This document shows, in pieces, positions 34,360 to 45,399 of a DNA stretch of 64,000 nt; positions within the stretch are counted from its first letter, which is position 1, and every line of letters starts with the position of its first letter. The stretch is from the NCBI GenBank assembly GCA_037176845.1, contig JAYKXP010000180.1, positions 1-64,000 on the forward strand. Reading direction: 5' to 3'. The notes under the pieces are model-generated. The model was given only the letters and a program-made list of their open reading frames with translations, was not told where the DNA came from and ran no database searches. The DNA is from Paramarasmius palmivorus. Its lineage: Eukaryota > Basidiomycota > Agaricomycetes > Agaricales > Marasmiaceae. Both the position numbers and the translations under genes were made by a program.

Positions 34360-35686
34360 ATGGATCCTAACAGGCAACCGCAAACCCGTAGGTCTCAATT
34401 TTCATGTATTTGTAGTTGGTTTCTTATTCTGTTCAACAGTTGTCATTCTTCTATTCGACAGAAAACTCATCCGCGTCGACATACCCCACTGGCTCCTCAT
34501 CAAAGATCTTTTCGAGGACATTTTCTACTCCGGCAACCACGATATTCCACCTGACATCCAAGAAATCATACGCCCTTACAAGCCCAGAGACCTACGCTAT
34601 CTTTCTCCGCGGAACCCAGTTCCCATAACCGACATGGAGACTGTTCCACGCCGTCAAGATTTAACGGACCTCCGCCTTCTTCGCTCCTTCAGTGCGACGA
34701 CGAGATACTGTGCTGGACGTGCTCTCCCTTCGGATGGATCGTGTCTCAATCTAGTTGTGGAGGAGCCATTACCGATTAATGAGCTTTCAGAAGAAGGAGA
34801 CCAACGTTTTTTGTCCAAGGAGGTCGTCTTGTATTTGAACGAACGGGATGGCGAGGTTATACCGCTGGGTCATAAAGTGAGTCGCTCAATACTCCGGGAT
34901 AGTTATTATATAACCTCCTGCTCCAACGTACAGGCGCGTGTTGCCCCCGGGTATATAGGGGCCTTGAACACTAGCGTGTGGTGTAAGCTTGTCGGCGACG
35001 ACGAACTGGAAACTTTCAAAACTCTCGAACCTTTGAGTCCGTCTTCTCATCGCATCGCCACTCTCGTTCTACCCCCATATCTCCTCCCCACTGGCCAACA
35101 CCTCATTGCAATGCCTGATTATGGCTATGACCTGAACGCAGTCAATGGCCGCAGTCTTTCGGGTACCAGGCTCCACGTCATTACCCGGCAACTTATCGAA
35201 GCTATTCAGTTCCTACATTCTCATAATCTATGTCATCTCGATATAAAGCCACATAATCTTGCTATGGACCATCGTACTTCAGATCTAACGGTGATTGATC
35301 TGGGTTGGGTAATGTATGGGAAGCCGCCGTGCGTGCTTGAAGGCTCTGCTGGGACTTACGAGTGTGTAGCGCCAGAGGTGAGGAAATGGTTTGATTGGGA
35401 GGAAACCGAGGAAGGAGATCCACCACCATTGTATGACCCATGGAAAGCAGACGCTTGGGCTATAGGCTATACGGTTCGTATGCTCATGGATAAAGAAGAG
35501 GTGGTTGTTGATGGTTGGCACGAGCTCGATGAGTTTAGTCGGTGGATGATGGAGGATAGGCCGTCGATGATCAAGGCGTTGGAGAGGTTTGATGCGGTTT
35601 TCAAGTCGGTGTTGGACATCTCAAGGCAAAATCAAGAGCAAGAGCAAGACGGGTCGTTGGATTCGGAGAGTTCTGGCACAAGTTGA
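34360..35686 (+). CDS. protein kinase-like gene K1
   Basis: Three exons: 34360-34391, 34462-34876 and 34934-35686; 399 residues. Exon 1 (MDPNRQPQTRR) joins LIRVDIPHWL in phase. The N-lobe lacks a recognisable glycine-rich loop. The C-lobe is kinase-like: HSHNLCHLDIKPHNLAMD gives the catalytic loop HxDxKPxN near residue 249. The metal site is DLG (IDLGWVMYG) rather than DFG, and the activation segment ends APE (YECVAPEV) near residue 295. It could therefore be active. Intron 2 (34877-34933) is 57 nt, a multiple of three, and lacks stops, so an unspliced form adds 19 residues. K1 converges on X1. Broken relatives are K2 (39.4 kb) and K3 (44 kb). FunK1 hallmarks were not seen. Confidence 0.75.
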
Positions 35687-37440
35687 CTCATTCCGTTCGT
35701 TCAGGGTCATGTATATCCCTTGTTTGCATGTTTTTTTTCCCCCTGAATGAACGGAAGCATTGGTTATACGTAACGTGGTCTGACGCGTTTCAATCAAGCC
35801 TTTCTCGGACTCATCGATTCGCCATTAAGCCTTCTCCGCCTCTCCGCCAACGCTTGTGCGCGGTGTTTTGTTCAATTATCTATGTCGACTTTTGGCTTCT
35901 AGAGGCCTGATTATTAGTTCTAGATCCATTCGAAATAGTTCAGGCATTCGTCGATACGCCGCCCCGTCGCGCAACTCCCGCAATCGTACGCGCCAATGTA
36001 CAAAATATATCACTGGATTGAGCTGGAAGACGTTACAATCGTTACTATATTTGTCGCTTTTCATGTATGTTGGGGAAAAGGAGAAGAAATGTCAGTCTTT
36101 TACAGGTGGTCCATTCGAGTTATAGCTGACACTGAAATGTCAGCACTTTCAAACATTTGGATAACCGAAGAATCTGAACGCACTGAATGTCGAAATCGCT
36201 GCCCACATTCGAGTCAACCAACGTTTATGCACTGCTGGCATACTGATCCAAATACACTGCCATTTTATTGTCTTTTGAATCGTCAATGTGGGGATTCATG
36301 GTGGACGAATCAGTAAGCCAGTTACTCACAGACGCCAACGTCATGATCAAGGCAGTCTTTCATGTATTTGGGGACTTTCTGTGAAGTATAATGAGCACAA
36401 ATCTTCCGGACACTATCGCGGTACTTACAGCCATGTTAGCACCTTGCTTGAGCCAAGACTTGATTTCGACAGCGTCGTGTTGGACGGATTGCCAGAGGTG
36501 GCTTATTGCTGAAATACCGTCGTTCCAGGCGACTAAGGCGCTGGTCCCTGCCTCCTCAAGTTCACTACGAGAGGCCCTGATCTCTCCAACCGTTTTCTGC
36601 AAGTCTTCGATCTTCTTTTTCTTTGCACTGATTTCACTGGTCACGGCTTGACAAAAATTAGCCAATGAAACTGCCAATGAACACAAGTAGCTTTACCAAA
36701 AATTTTGACGGCCAAGACAAGAGCAACAACCATAGAAACACCCAGGACTATCAATGCACCAACCTGGAAAATGATAAGACGCACGACGACAAATAAGGTT
36801 TGTACACCCACAATGATACTGGTCGAATAGGCAGGCAGTAGATAGATCGCCGCGTATGCAGCGCCAAAGGAAGACAAGAGTCCGCCACCGAGACATCCTA
36901 CCACACCCCACATAAGATTGCTCAACTGCTTCTCCAGGGCCTTTAGTTCTTTGGTTGCCTGCTCTATTTCCTTCTCTATCTCCTTCTCTTTGTTTTCAGC
37001 CCAATGTGTGAACTTGCCTTTGAACTCGGCAAAGTCAGTATGCAATTCTTTGAAGTTGGTGTTCAGAGTGTCGGCTTCTTCCTTGAACCGGTCTGCTTCC
37101 TGTAAACGTTCGTTAGTCCTCAACGTGAGGATTATAGAAAGAAACACACACCTTGATGAATTTGTCAATAACTTCCTTTCGGTCCTCTGTCGAGAGGCTT
37201 TGATCTGCGCAGAACTTTACGACGACTGTGTCAAATTCTGAGAAATATATCAAGAAGGGTTCGATTGTATTATCATATCAGATTGCCTACGCGTTCCATA
37301 AGCTGCAATCTCGGTTGCGATGTCCTTGCTTGACTGAACCAAAACGTTATATCGCTGGAGACGGATATTAGCAATTACATAGCGCTATTAATGTATGTGG
37401 TTGTACCTTGTGTAGATTCTGTAGGTCGGGAAGAAAAGGC
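34620..37440. repeat. segmental duplication, left copy (K1-X1 unit)
   Basis: This block, including the K1 C-lobe, the intergenic DNA and most of the minus-strand X1 gene, recurs at 39.40-42.04 kb in the same order and orientation. Coding parts are nearly identical at base level in the kinase. The non-coding spacer is clearly related but diverged, so the copy includes DNA outside the genes. Confidence 0.8.
35687..36321. other. shared 3' region of convergent K1 and X1
   Basis: No gene seen. The bases match the K2-X2 spacer at about 40360-40900. Confidence 0.4.
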
Positions 37441-37784
37441 TTGTCCTTATGTTGGGTATCGATGGATGAGAGCTTCGATTCGAGGGAGATGAACATCTCC
37501 TGTAGCTTTTTGACGGCGGTGGCAGCAGCATCGGCAGCCTCCTTGAGCAGCTCGGCGTTCTCATCGTTTGACAATTCTTTCGCAACCTCGATAGCGGCAG
37601 CCTTCTTCTGATCATCGTCCAAAACTGGTTGGTCTACGGGCTTTGACAGAAGAACGTCGCGGTAGGAATCAGGCAGTTCCTTGACAACAACCGAAATCGA
37701 TTTGGCTGTTGGGTTTGGACCAAGTTGTTTCTTGAGGTGAGCGAGCACCTCATCGAGAGAGGGAGCAGAGTTTGTATCGGCCAT
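36322..37784 (-). CDS. X1: helical-bundle protein with central hydrophobic hairpin (alpha-pore-former-like)
   Basis: Six exons join in phase: 37784-37407, 37354-37291, 37237-37152, 37099-36697, 36646-36429 and 36378-36322; 401 residues from an ATG in good context. There is no signal peptide. The first 235 residues are almost entirely predicted amphipathic helix with charged coiled-coil stretches rich in E, K and Q. Residues about 238-310 are a long hydrophobic block, glycine-rich at first, able to form two or more membrane helices. The last 90 residues are again helical and charged. Long helices around one hydrophobic hairpin resemble bacterial ClyA/HBL-class pore formers. That is architecture only, not a sequence match I can prove; a SNARE-like or mitochondrial membrane protein is possible. 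It converges on kinase K1, and the pair was duplicated together. Confidence 0.55.
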
Positions 37785-39390
37785 GGTTATCTGAGAGTAA
37801 AAGAGACAAGGTATGGAAGTGGGTGTCGTCTTTGTAGCCTGGAGAGAACGCCTTAAATACACAATACTTCGCGCACCTTACGGAACTCCAAATCGACCTA
37901 AGGCCCAAAAAGTGCCAGAACTTGGGGCCATGTTTGTGATCATGAGCTCAAGTGCACTAAAATACAGGTGACAAATGAAGTCATTGCACCTTGATTGCCA
38001 CATGTGCTGCCTGCAAGTTGATATGGTGGCACAAGCTCTTGAGCGTGTATCCTCCAATGAGCCGAATAGGCTTTAATTCTTCATGTCGTGTGTTTGTTCA
38101 GCTAGATTTACTCCATGTTGCCTTTGGAGTGGGAATTCATATCGATATGCACCGACAGAATAGAAATTCGAAGGCGACTTGACAGCGCGCACTGTTCTTG
38201 CATCACATTCCACTGAACGACGGAAGAGGGAGATTATATAGATAACTCACCTTGTCAGAACTAGCAGATAACACTATGTGAAGGTGGCAGTTGGGGTTCA
38301 CTTCACGAGCAGTGAAGGAGTGCATGCGCCTTTATACTGAATTTTACATGCGGTAGCCCTCGACTATACGTCACATCTCACAGCACAAAGGAAGACATGA
38401 TTGAATTCTGCGGTATGAATGTCAACGTCGGAATTAAAAAAGTCCGAAAAGTACCTCGAATTCAGGGTTGAACGATCTAGGGTGCTCTCGGAGAAGAATA
38501 TGGCCGGTAAAAAGTCAGATCCATTGCCTCAGGTCATGTCTGAATGACATCGAAGACCTCTGCATGTAAGTGAAGCGAATAATAACAGATAACACAGTAA
38601 AGGAATAACTCACCATCGCGGCGTAACATGACTCGGAATGGTTGATCTACTGAACACTCAAGAACTCTTCGCTTAGAAGATCCTATCCTTTGACCTGTGG
38701 AGTAGGTTTGCCGGTGTCAAAGTTGTGCAGAACGGTTCTTGGATGTCGGTGTTGAGCTGATTATTTCTGAACCAAAGTGAAGAACCATTAATCCTAGCCA
38801 TCTTTCTTTTGCATCATCGGCCCCATAGAAACGAAATGTCGGCCTACGCCGGGTCCGACTCTATGACCTGAATGAACGAGGAATTCGTCTTGACGTGAGC
38901 AATTTCAAGCGTGTATGACTAGAGTGTTTTGAGCTGAAGAAAAGTGAAGGCCGGTAGGAAGTCAACGAGCAAGAGTCCATATGCATCAGTGGTAGTCTCT
39001 TGTAAGCAGACAGGTCTCCTCCCTTTTTGAGAGAGAGAGTGAGGGCGGTCGGACATCAGTGGTGAACGCATGAACAGTCGCGCAGCTGGCTAGGTCTCAA
39101 GGTAAGTCTTCTATATTGGATATTGGTTTGGCGGTGTTTAAGGCCTGGAGACAGGGTATGAATGTACTCCCTAATTAGCACAGCGAATAAGTGTAACAGA
39201 CTGCCCGGAGCAACCTGAACAAAGAGTATGATACGATGAGCGTTCATGCGTCGTCGAAGTTCTGGAAAGAGCATTTGCCGTGGGAAAACATCCACACCGA
39301 AGAAAGAGCCGAAAAAGAGTCCCGGATCCTTGCACCTTTCTGCGAGTTGGATACGGTGGTCTCTGCTCCAGCTCTGCTCTCAACATATTT
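37785..39390. other. intergenic, short (GA)n run
   Basis: No gene is supported. A GAGAGAGAGAG run occurs at about 39029-39040. The last part, from about 39235, is open on the plus strand and leads into K2 but does not resemble the K1 N-terminus. Confidence 0.4.
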
Positions 39391-39399
39391 TCCATTGCT

Positions 39400-40360
39400 A
39401 GGAGATTCCAGTTATGCTTTCGGAAGAGGGGGGGAACAACGTTTTTTGTTGAAGGAGGTCATGTCTTATTTGAACGAACGGGATGGCGACTCGGAGGTTA
39501 TACCGCGGGGTTTTAAAGTGAGTCGCTCAATAGGATAGTTATGACCTCCTACTCCAACGTACAGCTTGAGCACTAGTGTGTGGTGCAAACTCATCGACGA
39601 CGACGAACTGGAAACTTTCAAAACTCTCGAACCTTCGGATCCGTCTTCTCATCGCATCGCTTCTCTTGTTCTACCCCCATACCTCCTCCCCAGTGGCCAT
39701 CACCTCATTGCAATGCCTGACTATGGCTATGACTTGAACGCAGTCAATGGCCGCAGTCTTTCGGGTACCAGGCTCCACGTCATTACCCGGCAACTCATCG
39801 AAGCCATTCAATTCCTACATTCTCATAATCTATGTCATCTCGATATCAAGCCACACAATCTTGCTATGGACCATCGTACTTCAGATCTAACGGTGATTGA
39901 CCTGGGTTGGGTAATGTATGGGAAGCCACCGTGCATGCCTCAAGGCTCTGCTGGGACTTACGAGTGTGTAGCGCCAGAGGTGAGGAAATGGTTTGATTGG
40001 GAGGAAACCGAGGAAGGAGATCCACCACCATTGTATGACCCATGGAAAGTAGACGCTTGGGCTATAGGCCATACGGTTCGTATCTTAATGAATAAAAAAG
40101 AGGTGGTTGTTGATGGTTGGCACGAGCTCGATGAGTTTAGTCGGTGGATGATGGAGGATAGGCCGTCGATGATCAAGGCGTTGGAGAGGTTTGATGCGGT
40201 TTTCAAGTCGGTGTTGGATGTTTCAAGGCAAAAGAGAAAGATTGGTCGTCGGATTCGGAGTCAAGTTAGCTTATTCTTTTCGTTCAGGGTTGTGTATGTC
40301 CCTCGCCTGGATGTCTTTTCCCTGAATGAAAGTACTGGTTATACGCAAAGTGGTCTGTGA
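39400..40360 (+). pseudogene. kinase K2, truncated frameshifted copy of K1
   Basis: Homology to K1 begins near 39410 (SEEGG.QRFL, against SEEGDQRFL in K1). The sequence upstream is unrelated, so the N-terminal exons are gone. A G-run indel shifts the frame near 39427. At the 3' end of the shared intron (AACGTACAG, about 39563) a deletion of about 28 bp removes the start of the next exon and breaks the frame. From 39566 to 40220 the C-lobe is open and almost identical to K1, with HLDIKPHN, DLG and APE motifs intact. The C-terminus after about 40230 differs from K1. Probably dead; a truncated C-lobe protein could still be made. Confidence 0.75.
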
Positions 40361-40909
40361 TTTGAGCTGCTCAATGCGTTACAATCAAGCCATTCTCGGA
40401 CTTCTCGATTCGTCACTAACGTACCTTCTCCGCCTCTCAACCAAAGTTTGTGCACGGTGTTATGTTAAAATATGAATTTCGACTTTCAGCTCCTGTGGGC
40501 CTGATTATTAGTTCTAGATGCATTCAAAATAGTTCAGGCATTCATTGATAAGAGATAAACAGTGCGCTGCCCTGTGCCACAACTCCCGCATCGTACGCGT
40601 CAATGTACAAAATACATAACTGGATTGAGCCGGAAGACGCTACACTACATTTGTCGCTTGTATGTATGTTAAGGACCGCGAAAAGAAATTTCAGTCTTGT
40701 ACAGGTCATCCATTCGAGTTGTGGCTGACATTGAAATGTCAGCATTTCAAAAATCTGGACACTCGAAGAATCTGAACCGGGTACCGAAATTGCTGCCCGT
40801 AATTGAGGCATTCAGTGTTCAGGCACTTCTAGCATATTGATTCAAATATGCCGCCATATTCTTGTCTTCAAAAAACGTCAATGTGGGATTAACGGTAGAC
40901 ATGTCAGTT

Positions 40910-42045
40910 ACTCACAGACGCTAACATCATGTTCAAGGCATACTTTCATGTATCCGGGTACATGCTGTGAAGCATAATGAGTTCGAATCTTTTGACCTTG
41001 CCAGGGTACTCACAGCCATGTTGGCACCTTGTACAAGCCAAGACTTTATGTCAACAGCGTCCCGTTGTACGTTCTGCCAGAGGCGGCTTATTGCTGAAAT
41101 ACCGTCGTTCCAGCCTGTGGCTAACACGTCAGTTCCCGTGGCCTTTAGCACACTGCAAGAGTCTCTGATCTCTTCGACATTTTTCTGCAGAGATTCAATC
41201 TTCCTTCGCTTTACGTTCATGTCACTGGGTATAGCTTGACAAAAGTTAGCCTGTGAAACCTGGCAATGAACAAAATAGGTTTACCGATCATTTTAACTGT
41301 CAAAAAGAGACCGACGACCATAGAAACACCCAGGACTATCAACGCACCGACCTGAGAAATGATAACACTCATAATGATAAATAGGTTTTGTGAACTCACG
41401 AAGAAGCTGTCAGAGTAGGCAGGCAGCGGATAGGTCGCCGCATGCGCAGCTCCAAAGAACAAGATTTCCACCACCGAGACAGCCGAACGCTCTCCTCACA
41501 AGACCACCCAACTGATCCCCTAGATCCTTCAATTCTTTCGTTGCCTGCTCTTATCTCCTTCTCGGCTTCCTTCTCTTTGTTTGAGCCAAGAGTATGAACT
41601 TGCCCTGGAAGTTGGCGAAGTCATCATGCAATATCTTGAAGACGGTGTGTTCACAGTGTCGGCTTCTTCCTTGAATCAGGTTTGCTCGCTACGAAACATC
41701 GTTGACCCTCGATGTAGGAAACATAAAAGGAAACACATACTTCGACAAACTCGTCAATAACTTCCTCTCGCTCCTCTATCGAGAGGCTTTGATCTGCACA
41801 GAGCTTCACGACAGCCATATCAAACTCTGAGAAATATTATCAGGAAGGGTTCAACAGTACGAGCATACTGAACAAGCCCACGCATTTCCATAAGCTGCAA
41901 TCTCGGTTGCATTATCCTTGCTTGACTGGACCAAACGGTCGTACCGCTGATTACTGATGAGTGCCGCGGAACCACTATTAATCGTTGTAAAATGTACCTC
42001 GTGTATACCCTGCAGCTCGGGGAGAAAAGGCTTTTCCTATGGTTA
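40910..42045 (-). pseudogene. X2, broken copy of the helical-bundle gene
   Basis: Counterparts of X1 exons are visible in order from about 42040 down to 40910, with the same intron positions. The hydrophobic block is present but frameshifted (around 41470 and 41530). A base change alters the coiled-coil region, and most of the first exon with the start codon is missing. The last long exon (about 41210-40990) is open and about 70 percent similar at the protein level. It cannot make a complete protein. Confidence 0.75.
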
Positions 42046-42094
42046 AGAGTTACTCCAACGAAATGATTAGAAAGGGTGTACATCAAGGGCACTC

Positions 42095-43525
42095 ACTGGA
42101 TAGAGTAGATTTTGAAGCGATCGTGTCAAGTCCCCTTTCTGAGAAACCATATTCCGATACTCCCGGTCGCGAAGAATAGCTTTGAGGTCCTCTAAGGCTG
42201 ATTTTTCTCGATCCATGCTGAGTTCGACTTGACGAACCAGTTCCTCTTGACCAGCGTCCGCGCTTGCTCCTTTGATTGGATTTTCGTCGGTCGGAGCTGA
42301 TGAGGGCTCTTCGTTGGGGGTATATAGTGCCTGAACAATTTTTCAGCAAGCGTCATACTGTCGACAATGGACCTCGCTCACCTGTCGTAACAACGATTCG
42401 ATAACGGAATCCCTTTGCTTGATCTGCGCAAGTAAGTATTCTCGTTTGCTAAAAGGGGGTCAAAAGGTCAGAAACTGATGAACCAGTCGAGAAAAGAGGC
42501 GGAAAGGGAGTAAAACTTCAACGGGCTCTGAAAACGTAGGTGACGCGTTCATAAAACTAAGGAGCTGATTGAGTATCGACAACTGTCGGGGTTGGGTGCG
42601 AGCACAGCACCTGTGAAGGTTATCTCTTGACGGCATTTCACCCCAGGAGTGAAGAGTTCGGAGAAAGCAAAGAAGAAGAAGAAAAGGTCGAGCCGAATAA
42701 TACCAAAACCGTACGCAGTGAGAACAAGACCTACTTTAAATTTGGTGTGCCTCCTCGCCTTCGTCCTTCGACTATACAAACGCGATCTTGGACCTTGCAT
42801 CTCTTGCATGTGTTTTCGCCTTCTGCAAAGTCACATTTCATCTACGATTCAGAGGTTTTGATCAGTCATCGAGCTTGTCGCGAAAGGAAATGAGAAGCGG
42901 GAACCTTCAATTTCTTGCAAAAGGTGCATGCTCCAGGCCTACGGCGTGTAAGAGTCAGCCAGGATCAAAAAAAGCCGCGAATTCAATGAGAATGGGTGAG
43001 GTTTGTGATTTGCCATAGTTCAGAGTAAAGACTCTGACAGCGTGGGCAGTCACCGGTGGGATAGAATTGCCGATTTTGGAACCATTATCACAGACAAGAT
43101 TTCCGCGGGCAGGGTCGAAACACACTCACAGTCGCACTACTCCACCCTTGTTCTCATTCTCATTCTTTCCGTTACCGGTATCATTATGACTGGGCGACGT
43201 TGTGAGGGGCACGTCAGATTGCTCTGGAGCTGGAGATTCGAGAATCAGCATGTTCCTGGAGCCGCCGCGGGTTTACAAGGTACGTACTTGTCGCCGGTGA
43301 AGATGTCGGATTGGGATGAAATAGGCTATGAACGGTATCTTCAGCGTGTCCTGTCCAAGAAGCCAGCCGAGATAAGTCGGATGCTGGGGTTATTTGACCT
43401 GTTGTTGGGGTCGACTGGTCTTGACACTGCTGCACAGAATATGAATCAACGAACTCCCGGTATCGCTGAGCATGTTCCTGAGGTTGGGCCTGGTGGAATA
43501 GGGCGGATGAAGCGTTGAAAGCCAT
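42095..43525 (-). pseudogene. Zn(II)2Cys6 transcription factor, N-terminal part only
   Basis: Family role: nuclear fungal binuclear zinc-cluster regulator. The model starts at ATG 43525 and has a disordered Gln/Ser-rich N-terminus. The zinc cluster is split by an intron: ACTFCKKLK (about 42910-42945), then MKCDF, CKRC and VQDRVC (about 42750-42850), giving the C-x2-C-x6-C..C-x2-C-x6-C spacing. The next pieces are the typical linker KREYLLAQI (about 42420-42450) and a coiled-coil dimerisation segment (about 42100-42330) with in-phase introns. The large fungal-specific regulatory domain that should follow is absent. Instead the DNA passes into the X2 copy. Truncation by the segmental duplication is likely. 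Confidence 0.65.
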
Positions 43526-43889
43526 GTAGTTCCTAAGATGATGATGGGAGTGGGGAACACGAAGAAAATATGTCAGATAAGTAAAAGTAGCACATACTAA
43601 TAGTAGCGCCGTTATTCGGACCTAGAAACCGGGAAAAACATCAGAAGGGAAACATATTCAATGCGACGCCCAACAGCGATGATTGACAGCAGTCATGCTT
43701 GATCGAATCAGTGGGCGTGGATGTGCATTATGACCATTACCTGGCTAAACGGTTCATTCGTTCTGATTTCGTTCCCTTCCAGCGTATGATGCCTCGGTGC
43801 TCGAAGCCTTTTGAGGAAAACGCGTCAAATGGAACACTATGAATAACCAGTGAAATCTTGTTCATTCGTGTATTAAGTGACATGCCAAT

Positions 43890-45177
43890 GAGGAATACAT
43901 GGTCTTGAACGAACAGATCAAGTCGACTTGAGCCGGACGACACATCTTGTATCTGTATTTGAGTTTGCCTTGCAAACCTCTTGATCATCAACGGCCTCTC
44001 ATCCATCATCCACCGACTAAACTCGTCGAGCTCATGCCGGTCATCGGCAAGCACACCTCTGTTCATCAGAGTACGGACCGTATTGCCTATAGCCCAGACA
44101 TCTGCTTTCCATGGGTTATACGGCGGCGACGGATTTTCTTTCTCTCCTTGCTCTTGACGCGCCTTCCAATCAAACCACCTCCTCACCTCCGGCGCCACAA
44201 ACTTGTACGTCCCAGTCGCACCCCTAACAGCACAGGGTGGCTTTCCATACATTACCCAACCCAAATCGATCACTGTTAGATCCAAAGTATGGTAGTCCAT
44301 GGCCAGGTTTCAGGGCTTGATATCGAGATGACATGGATTGTGAGAGTGTAAAAATTGAACGGCTTCGAGGAGCTGGCGGGTGAGGACATGGAGTCTGCTT
44401 CCTGAGAGACTGGAGCCGTCGACGATATTCGAGGCATAGCCATAGTCGGGCATTACAACGAGGTATCGACCAGTGAAAAGCAGGTTTCGGGGTAGAAGGA
44501 GAGTAGCGATACGATGAAAGGAGGTTCAAAGGTTCTAGAGTCTTGAACGCCTTCAGCTCGTCGTTGTCGATGAAGTTTGCACCATACACGGTTACTTGCA
44601 TTCCCTATATACCCGGGCGCAACGCGAGCCTATGATTTAGAGCAGAAAATGAGCGATAATCTACCACCGAATATTGGAAGACTCGCCTTAAAACCTCGTG
44701 GTATAACCTCCCCATCTTGTTCATTCGAACACAACACCTCTTTCGACAGAAATCTCTCATCGGCTGGTCAATTGACAGCGGCTCCTCGAAGACTAGATTT
44801 AAACACGTCCTATCCGAGGGAAGAAACTGTCCTGCGCAGTAATCCGTTGTGCTATTGTCCGAGCGAAGATAGATGAGGTCAGTCAATTCTTCACGAGGTG
44901 ATAGTGTTCATATCACTTATAGGACCCGGATTCCGTGGAGTGAGATAACGTAGATTCCTGGGCTTGTAAGGGCGTATAATTTCTTGTATGTCTGGGGGTA
45001 TATCGACGTTGTATTGGCTTGAGTAGAAGATGTCGGAAAAGAGATCTTTGAGGTACAACCACTGGGGGATATCGACGCGTATGAGTTTTTTTGTGAAAGA
45101 AGAGGATAATGACTAAGATGAAAGGTGGATGTCTGTGAAGAACGTAGAGGGGACTTACGAGTCTGTGGTTTGACCAT
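43890..45177 (-). pseudogene. kinase K3, inverted copy with nonsense mutation
   Basis: Minus-strand relative of K1. It has the short first exon (ATG 45177, VKPQTR) and then the LIRVD-type start of exon 2 (about 45000-45110). Several frameshifts follow between 44320 and 44900. The catalytic-loop region reads HLDIKP followed by a TGA codon at 44312-44310. The C-lobe after that point is open again (DLGWVMYGKPP, FVAPEV). It cannot make a full kinase. No X-like gene accompanies it. Confidence 0.75.
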
Positions 45178-45399
45178 GGTGGATGTGCTGAAGGGAGCGC
45201 TCAACTTTCTCACCCGGGCCTACACAAACGAATCGTCGGGCCTCGAGACACTCTTCTTGATTCTGTCCACATCGGCTAAACCATTGCCTACATCCATGTC
45301 TCTCCTACAAGAAGCAATATCTGTATCAATTGACTCTACAAACAATCTCGGAGGTGGGTATTATAATCTCACCTCAAACTGGTCGAATGGCGTACTAAT

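Larger units (their letters stand above)
39400..42045. repeat. segmental duplication, right copy (K2-X2 unit)
   Basis: Second copy of the K1-X1 block, shorter through deletions. The left end falls in the kinase N-lobe and the right end within X2 near the end of its first coding exon, at about 42040, next to the transcription-factor fragment. Confidence 0.8.

Noticed and set aside
34360..45177. FunK1-type fungal kinase identity for K1-K3
   Set aside because: The catalytic loop HLDIKPHN and flanking residues fit generic protein kinases; the FunK1 hallmark HRDIS.NNI-type loop is not seen.
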